The notes beneath the pieces are model-generated. The model was not told where the DNA came from, ran no database searches, and saw nothing but the letters and a program-made list of their open reading frames with translations. The position numbers were made by a program, and so were the translations under genes. Shown here piece by piece: positions 7,276 to 10,130 of a DNA stretch of 10,130 nt. Every line of letters starts with the position of its first letter. The stretch's first letter is position 1. The stretch is from an uncultured Actinomyces sp. (GTDB lineage Bacteria > Actinomycetota > Actinomycetes > Actinomycetales > Actinomycetaceae): NCBI GenBank assembly GCA_937926415.1, contig CALBAF010000359.1, positions 1-10,130 on the forward strand. The letters are read 5' to 3'.

Positions 7276-7277
7276 TG
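7238..7277. repeat. Tandem duplication of a 20-bp unit
   Basis: Two identical 20-bp units (7238-7257 and 7258-7277), each containing one TAGTGCATTGC box, lie head to tail. The fifth box of the array apparently arose by this exact duplication. It abuts the 10-bp palindrome TGCCCGGGCA at 7276-7285. Confidence 0.9.
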
Positions 7278-7350
7278 CCCGGGCACCGCGCCTGGTGGAG
7301 GGACGAGGCCGGGGGCGGGTTCGAGCGCAGGAGCGGGAGAGTCGCGGGGC

Positions 7351-7896
7351 TCAGGAGTGGCCGAGGGCGGTGAACACGAGAAGGTGGCAGTCCTCGGACA
7401 CGGCTAGCGCTTGTATGTCCATGGGGCCGAAATCGTGTGGGATCTTCTCCTTATCCGGTGCGAGGGCCTTGTCCGCGAAGGACGGGGTAATGGTGGTGAA
7501 CTGGCACTCCTGGGGCACGTACCCGTATAGGCTTGGGTGGATACCGGGCAGGAGAGTATCGGCGGCTGCCCCCTCCGCGAGGAGCTGGATCGTCTCGTTG
7601 GGGACCGTGGCAACAGCGGTCAGCCAGAACTCGGGGTCCTGGTCGGGGAGGAAACCTGTTTGGCTGGAATAAGCGATGGTGAGGTGTACCTCACTCGCCT
7701 CCATGTTCGGCCAACGTAGGTTTACGGAGTCCGTCTGGTCCTTGATGGTCGGCTCCTTATCGCTTTGGAAGACGAACTCAGAGAAACGCGGATCCTTCGG
7801 GTACTGAGGAGCCGCCTTGTGTGCGAATGGGTTGCACGCAGCAGCGAGCGCCGCGATGATCATCAGAGATGCCAAAACCTTGAGAGTGGGTTTCAT
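7351..7896 (-). CDS. Lip1: predicted lipoprotein of a four-member tandem family
   Basis: This 181-residue protein has unknown function. Residues 1-21 form a lipoprotein signal: a KPTLK basic start, a hydrophobic stretch and lipobox LAAAC with C21 as the lipid-modified cysteine. It should be anchored on the outer face of the cell membrane. The mature part begins NPF and carries the family blocks DPRF (35-38), RWPNMEASE, DPEFWLTAVATVP and LPGIHPSLYGYVP. Cysteines C131 and C170 are conserved in all four paralogs and may form a disulfide. Over the last 147 residues it differs from Lip4 at about 19 positions by hand count. The start is ATG with a weak GAAAGA site upstream. It is the last gene of the group and lies 34 nt after the Lip2 stop, so it is probably co-transcribed. 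I recognise no named domain. Confidence 0.85.
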   Translation of the reverse strand: MKPTLKVLASLMIIAALAAACNPFAHKAAPQYPKDPRFSEFVFQSDKEPTIKDQTDSVNLRWPNMEASEVHLTIAYSSQTGFLPDQDPEFWLTAVATVPNETIQLLAEGAAADTLLPGIHPSLYGYVPQECQFTTITPSFADKALAPDKEKIPHDFGPMDIQALAVSEDCHLLVFTALGHS

Positions 7897-7930
7897 GAGC
7901 GTCTTTCAGTCGCCGGTCGTTGGCGGTGAA

Positions 7931-8485
7931 TTAGGGGCGGCCGATCGCCGTGAGGACGAGTAGCTGGCAGTCCTTGGATACTGCTATAGCACTGATGGGC
8001 AGCGTTTTGAAATCGCGGTTTCCCTTGCCCTTCTCGGGTGGGAGGATGGCGTTAGCGTGCTCGGTGTTGATCGTCGAGAAATGGCAGTTTTCGGGCACGA
8101 ACTTGTGGAGCCGCGGATCGATTCCGGGCAGAACGCTCGCATCCCCGGCCGAGCCTTCCAGGAGGGCGTCGATTGTCGTGGCGGGGACAGTGGCGACTCC
8201 GGTCAACCAGTACTCGGGATCCTGATCGAGGGCGTGGAGGATGCCCGAATGGGTGCGAGCGGTGACCACGTTACCGTTGGTTGCTTGCATTCCCGGCCAG
8301 CGCTCGTTGAACGAGTCGAGGCGCGTCTGCACGTCTGTCTTGCGGTCGCTCGTGTAGGTAAAAGGAGCGAATCGCGGGTCCTGCAAACCGCTCACGTGGG
8401 AATAATCGTTCGTGAAAGGGTTGCATGCAGCGGTGAGCGCCGCGACCGCGAGGAGCGGCACGATGGTCTTTAAAGTGAGCTTCAT
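7931..8485 (-). CDS. Lip2: predicted lipoprotein, paralog of Lip1/3/4
   Basis: This 184-residue lipoprotein has unknown function. The signal segment MKLTLKTIVPLLAVAALTAAC gives lipidated C21, followed by NPF. Shared family blocks are DPRF, SFNERWPGMQA, DPEYWLTGVATVP, LPGIDPRLHKFVP and the cysteines C134 and C173, again 39 apart. It lacks the PRNTPAATPTQYP linker seen in Lip3 and Lip4, having a shorter, different one instead. It is clearly the same family but more divergent from Lip1 and Lip4 than those are from each other. The ATG is preceded by AAGGA with a 5-nt spacer. It starts 22 nt after the Lip3 stop, consistent with one transcript. The function cannot be inferred from the sequence. Confidence 0.85.
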   Translation of the reverse strand: MKLTLKTIVPLLAVAALTAACNPFTNDYSHVSGLQDPRFAPFTYTSDRKTDVQTRLDSFNERWPGMQATNGNVVTARTHSGILHALDQDPEYWLTGVATVPATTIDALLEGSAGDASVLPGIDPRLHKFVPENCHFSTINTEHANAILPPEKGKGNRDFKTLPISAIAVSKDCQLLVLTAIGRP

Positions 8486-8507
8486 GAGTATCCTTCAGGT
8501 CGGTGCG

Positions 8508-9077
8508 CTAGGCGTTGAGGCCATCGCCGGTGACGATAATGAGGTCGCAGTCCGCAGAGACCGCAAACTCGCGGATTTCGAACGATCCCCATTCCGAATA
8601 GATGGCTTCCGGATCGGTGCCGAGGACCTTGTTTGCAACGGCGGGGTCAACGGTCGTGAAAGTACATTCCTCGGGCACGTACTCGTACAGGAGAGGGTGG
8701 ATGCCGGGCAACAACGAAGATCCGCCGTCGTTGTCGTCGACGAGCATGGTGATCGTCGTGTCGGGGACCGCGGCGACACCGGTCAGCCAGAATTGGCGGT
8801 CCGGCGTCGGCTGCCGGTCGGCGCCATCTCGGAAATGGGCTACAACAACGTGTCCGGCGGTCGCCCCCAGTCCGGGTATACGCTCGTTGAACGAGTCGAC
8901 ACGCTCCTTTACCTCCAGCTCGTCATCGGTCTCGTACGTGAATTTGGCAAAGCGTGGGTCCTGCGGATACTGAGTCGGCGTCGCTGCCGGCGTGTTCCTG
9001 GGGGTGAACGGGTTGCACGCGGCGCAGAGTGCCGCGATGGCGAGCAGCGGTACGAGGGCCTTGAATGGGTGCTTCAT
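8508..9077 (-). CDS. Lip3: predicted lipoprotein, paralog of Lip1/2/4
   Basis: This 189-residue lipoprotein has unknown function. I place the start at the ATG at 9075-9077 and not at the upstream in-frame ATG at 9108-9110. The inner start has AAGGA 5 nt upstream and gives a normal signal peptide, MKHPFKALVPLLAIAALCAAC, with lipidated C21. The upstream start would add 11 residues before the signal and has no ribosome binding site. The mature N-terminus has the linker NPFTPRNTPAATPTQYPQDPRFA, almost identical to that of Lip4. Other shared blocks are SFNERIPGLGA, RQFWLTGVAAVP, LPGIHPLLYEYVP and cysteines C138 and C177. The C-terminal half is more acidic and diverges from Lip1 and Lip4. The gene lies 79 nt after the Lip4 stop. 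Confidence 0.85.
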   Translation of the reverse strand: MKHPFKALVPLLAIAALCAACNPFTPRNTPAATPTQYPQDPRFAKFTYETDDELEVKERVDSFNERIPGLGATAGHVVVAHFRDGADRQPTPDRQFWLTGVAAVPDTTITMLVDDNDGGSSLLPGIHPLLYEYVPEECTFTTVDPAVANKVLGTDPEAIYSEWGSFEIREFAVSADCDLIIVTGDGLNA

Positions 9078-9082
9078 GTTTA

Positions 9083-9087
9083 TCCTT
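9083..9087 (-). promoter_or_regulatory. Lip3 ribosome binding site deciding its start
   Basis: AAGGA on the minus strand lies 5 nt before the ATG at 9077. It favours this start over the in-frame ATG 33 nt upstream, which has no such site. Confidence 0.7.
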
Positions 9088-9156
9088 GGCGGATCCTTCG
9101 GTCGTTCCATAACGAGGCCGGGGCGTGGTCGAGAGCGGAGGGCAGGCCCGTGGGGC

Positions 9157-9756
9157 TCAGGAGTGGCCGAGTGCGGTGAACACGAGGAGGTGGCAGTCCT
9201 TGGACACGGCTAGCGCTTGTATGTCCATGGGGCCGAAATCGTGTGGGATCTTCTCCTTATCCGGTACGAGAGCCTTGTCCGCGAACTCCGGGTTGATCGT
9301 AGTGAACTGGCACCCCTGCGGCACATACCCGTACAGGCTTGGGTGGATACCGGGCAGGAGTGTGTTGGCGGCTGCCCCCTTTGCGAGGAGCTGGATCGTC
9401 TCGTCGGGGACGGTGGCAACAGCGGTCAGCCAGAACTCGGGGTCCTGGTCGGGGAGGAAACCTGTTTGGCTGGAATTGGCGATGGTGAGGTGTGCCTCGC
9501 TCGCCTCCATATTCGGCCATCGAACATTGACGGAGTCGGTTCGATCTTGGACCGTCGGAGTCTCGTCGCTCTTGTAGACAAATTCGGCGAAGCGCGGGTC
9601 CTGTGGATACTGAGTCGGCGTGGCCGCCGGCGTGTTCCTGGGTATGAATGGGTTGCACGCAGCGGCGAGTGCCGCGATGGCGACGAGGCCAAGACAACAC
9701 CGGCTCAGGGCTTCCGCGCGAGGCCGAATAGCTCGCAGGGAGGATCTGTGGCGCAC
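9157..9756 (-). CDS. Lip4: predicted mosaic lipoprotein, GTG start
   Basis: This 199-residue lipoprotein has unknown function and is the first gene of the lipoprotein group. The start is GTG (CAC at 9754-9756 on the plus strand), supported by AAAGGAG 6 nt upstream; no ATG lies before the lipobox. The signal segment is unusual. It has an Arg-rich n-region of about 20 residues before the hydrophobic stretch GLVAIAALAAAC, putting the lipidated cysteine at C34 instead of C21. The mature N-terminus (NPFIPRNTPAATPTQYPQDPRFA) is almost the same as in Lip3. From there to the end it closely matches Lip1, including long identical DNA runs and about 50 bases past the stop. Conserved cysteines are C149 and C188. 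The gene therefore looks like a product of recombination between paralogs. Confidence 0.85.
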   Translation of the reverse strand: MRHRSSLRAIRPRAEALSRCCLGLVAIAALAAACNPFIPRNTPAATPTQYPQDPRFAEFVYKSDETPTVQDRTDSVNVRWPNMEASEAHLTIANSSQTGFLPDQDPEFWLTAVATVPDETIQLLAKGAAANTLLPGIHPSLYGYVPQGCQFTTINPEFADKALVPDKEKIPHDFGPMDIQALAVSKDCHLLVFTALGHS

Positions 9757-9762
9757 TGTCGT

Positions 9763-9769
9763 CTCCTTT
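9763..9769 (-). promoter_or_regulatory. Lip4 ribosome binding site supporting a GTG start
   Basis: The minus strand reads AAAGGAG with a 6-nt spacer before the GTG at 9756. It is the strongest Shine-Dalgarno sequence in the lipoprotein group. Confidence 0.75.
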
Positions 9770-9798
9770 GTCCGTACTTCTGATGGGAGCCTACAAGG

Positions 9799-9837
9799 GG
9801 GAGGTCCCGGGAAGCAACTTGCTTCCCGGGACCTCCC
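9799..9837 (-). terminator. Strong hairpin downstream of lctP
   Basis: A perfect 17-bp stem (9799-9815 with 9821-9837) has a 5-nt loop and begins 18 nt past the lctP stop on the minus strand. The sequence after it on that strand (CCTTGTAGG) is not a good T-tract, so it may be a weak or factor-assisted terminator or an mRNA 3'-end stabiliser. It separates lctP from the lipoprotein genes, whose promoter should lie in the 42 nt to 9757 or within or before the hairpin; I see no clear promoter motif. Confidence 0.8.
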
Positions 9838-9855
9838 GAGCCCATCCGCCGTCGA

Positions 9856-10130
9856 TCAGTGCGGCATGTAGGCGCCGAGCCAGCCCTGGGATGCGATGAA
9901 TACCAGGGTGCACAGCACCAGGAGCAGGCCGATCGAGTAGGGGGCGGCCTTCTTGAGGATCTCCGCGTCGGAGCCCTTCGAATCGACCGCGGTCGCGGCG
10001 ATTGCGAGGTTCTGTGGGGACACGATCTTGCCGATGCCGCCGCCGATGGTGTTGGCGGCCAGCAGGATCGATGGGTCGAGGCCTGCGCCAGCTGCGGCGG
10101 TCGACTGCAGGTTCGCGAAGAGCGCGCCCG
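9856..10130 (-). CDS. lctP: L-lactate permease, C-terminal end (partial)
   Basis: Only the last 90 residues lie in the window; the gene continues past the right edge. The segment matches the LctP/LldP/GlcA lactate permease family (membrane symporters importing lactate with protons). It has GALFANLQSTAA, then the signature AANTIGGGIGKIVSPQNLAIAATAV at about residues 23-47 of the fragment. Next come GSDAEILKKAAPYS and a final membrane helix (IGLLLVLCTLVFIASQGWL), with the protein ending in GAYMPH. It lies on the same strand as lutABC, with the four lipoprotein genes between. Lactate import and oxidation therefore lie close together although the hairpin and the lipoprotein genes separate them. 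The start, promoter and full length cannot be seen. Confidence 0.92.
   Translation of the reverse strand, partial: GALFANLQSTAAAGAGLDPSILLAANTIGGGIGKIVSPQNLAIAATAVDSKGSDAEILKKAAPYSIGLLLVLCTLVFIASQGWLGAYMPH

Larger units (their letters stand above)
6810..7350. other. 541-bp intergenic region between Lip1 and lutA
   Basis: No credible gene was found here. A 94-codon minus-strand frame (7002-7286) begins inside the repeat array, lacks a Shine-Dalgarno sequence and has a composition unlike a real protein. From lutA outward, the region holds the lutA ribosome binding site, a 20-bp dyad, a possible iron box with an AT-rich stretch, about 150 bp with nothing recognised, the 20-bp-period box array, and a GC-rich tail after Lip1. 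The last 50 bases or so of that tail (about 7303-7350) resemble the 3' flank of Lip4. Confidence 0.7.

Noticed and set aside
7185..7277. CRISPR array or transposon end
   Set aside because: The units are 11-bp boxes with 9-bp gaps in mixed orientation. That is too short for a CRISPR, and there is no transposase or matching distal inverted repeat.
7002..7286. 94-codon minus-strand frame in the Lip1-lutA gap
   Set aside because: It begins inside the box array, has no ribosome binding site, shows no coding-type third-position bias, and the peptide has no recognisable features.
9078..9110. Longer Lip3 beginning at the ATG at 9108-9110
   Set aside because: It would put 11 polar residues before the signal peptide and lacks a Shine-Dalgarno sequence, whereas the ATG at 9077 has AAGGA at good spacing.

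Overview
The window is high-GC (roughly 65%) actinobacterial chromosome. Gene content, codon use and protein sequences (Era, LutABC, an LctP-type permease) fit an Actinomycetaceae member such as Actinomyces/Schaalia. That placement is inferred from remembered family sequences, not from a search.

Left part (1-3632, plus strand): an acidic coding segment runs in frame, without a stop, into the ribosome-assembly GTPase Era. Era is followed after 1 nt by a short UvrA-family ABC ATPase that lacks the UvrB-binding domain (UvrA2/DrrC-like). A perfect 13-bp hairpin (3682-3711) closes this unit and the converging one.

Middle part (3730-6809, minus strand): a compact lutA-lutB-lutC operon for oxidising lactate to pyruvate with Fe-S proteins. 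The genes are 1 nt apart. A 541-bp gap lies upstream of lutA (6810-7350). It contains an AT-rich stretch, two dyads, a possible DtxR/IdeR-like iron box and, further out, a striking array of five 11-bp boxes on an exact 20-bp period.

Right part (7351-9756, minus strand): four tandem paralogous lipoprotein genes of unknown function, called Lip1 (7351) to Lip4 (9157) here. Each has a lipobox followed by Asn-Pro-Phe and two cysteines exactly 39 residues apart. Lip4 is a mosaic, Lip3-like at its mature N-terminus and nearly identical to Lip1 over the rest. Beyond a perfect 17-bp hairpin, the C-terminal end of a lactate permease (lctP) enters from the right edge, also on the minus strand.

The lactate permease and lactate oxidation genes thus flank the lipoprotein cluster. 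LctP would import lactate and LutABC would oxidise it. Whether the lipoproteins belong to that physiology or are an accessory insertion cannot be decided from the sequence. The most unusual signals are the 20-bp-period box array, the mosaic lipoprotein family and the acidic extension of Era.
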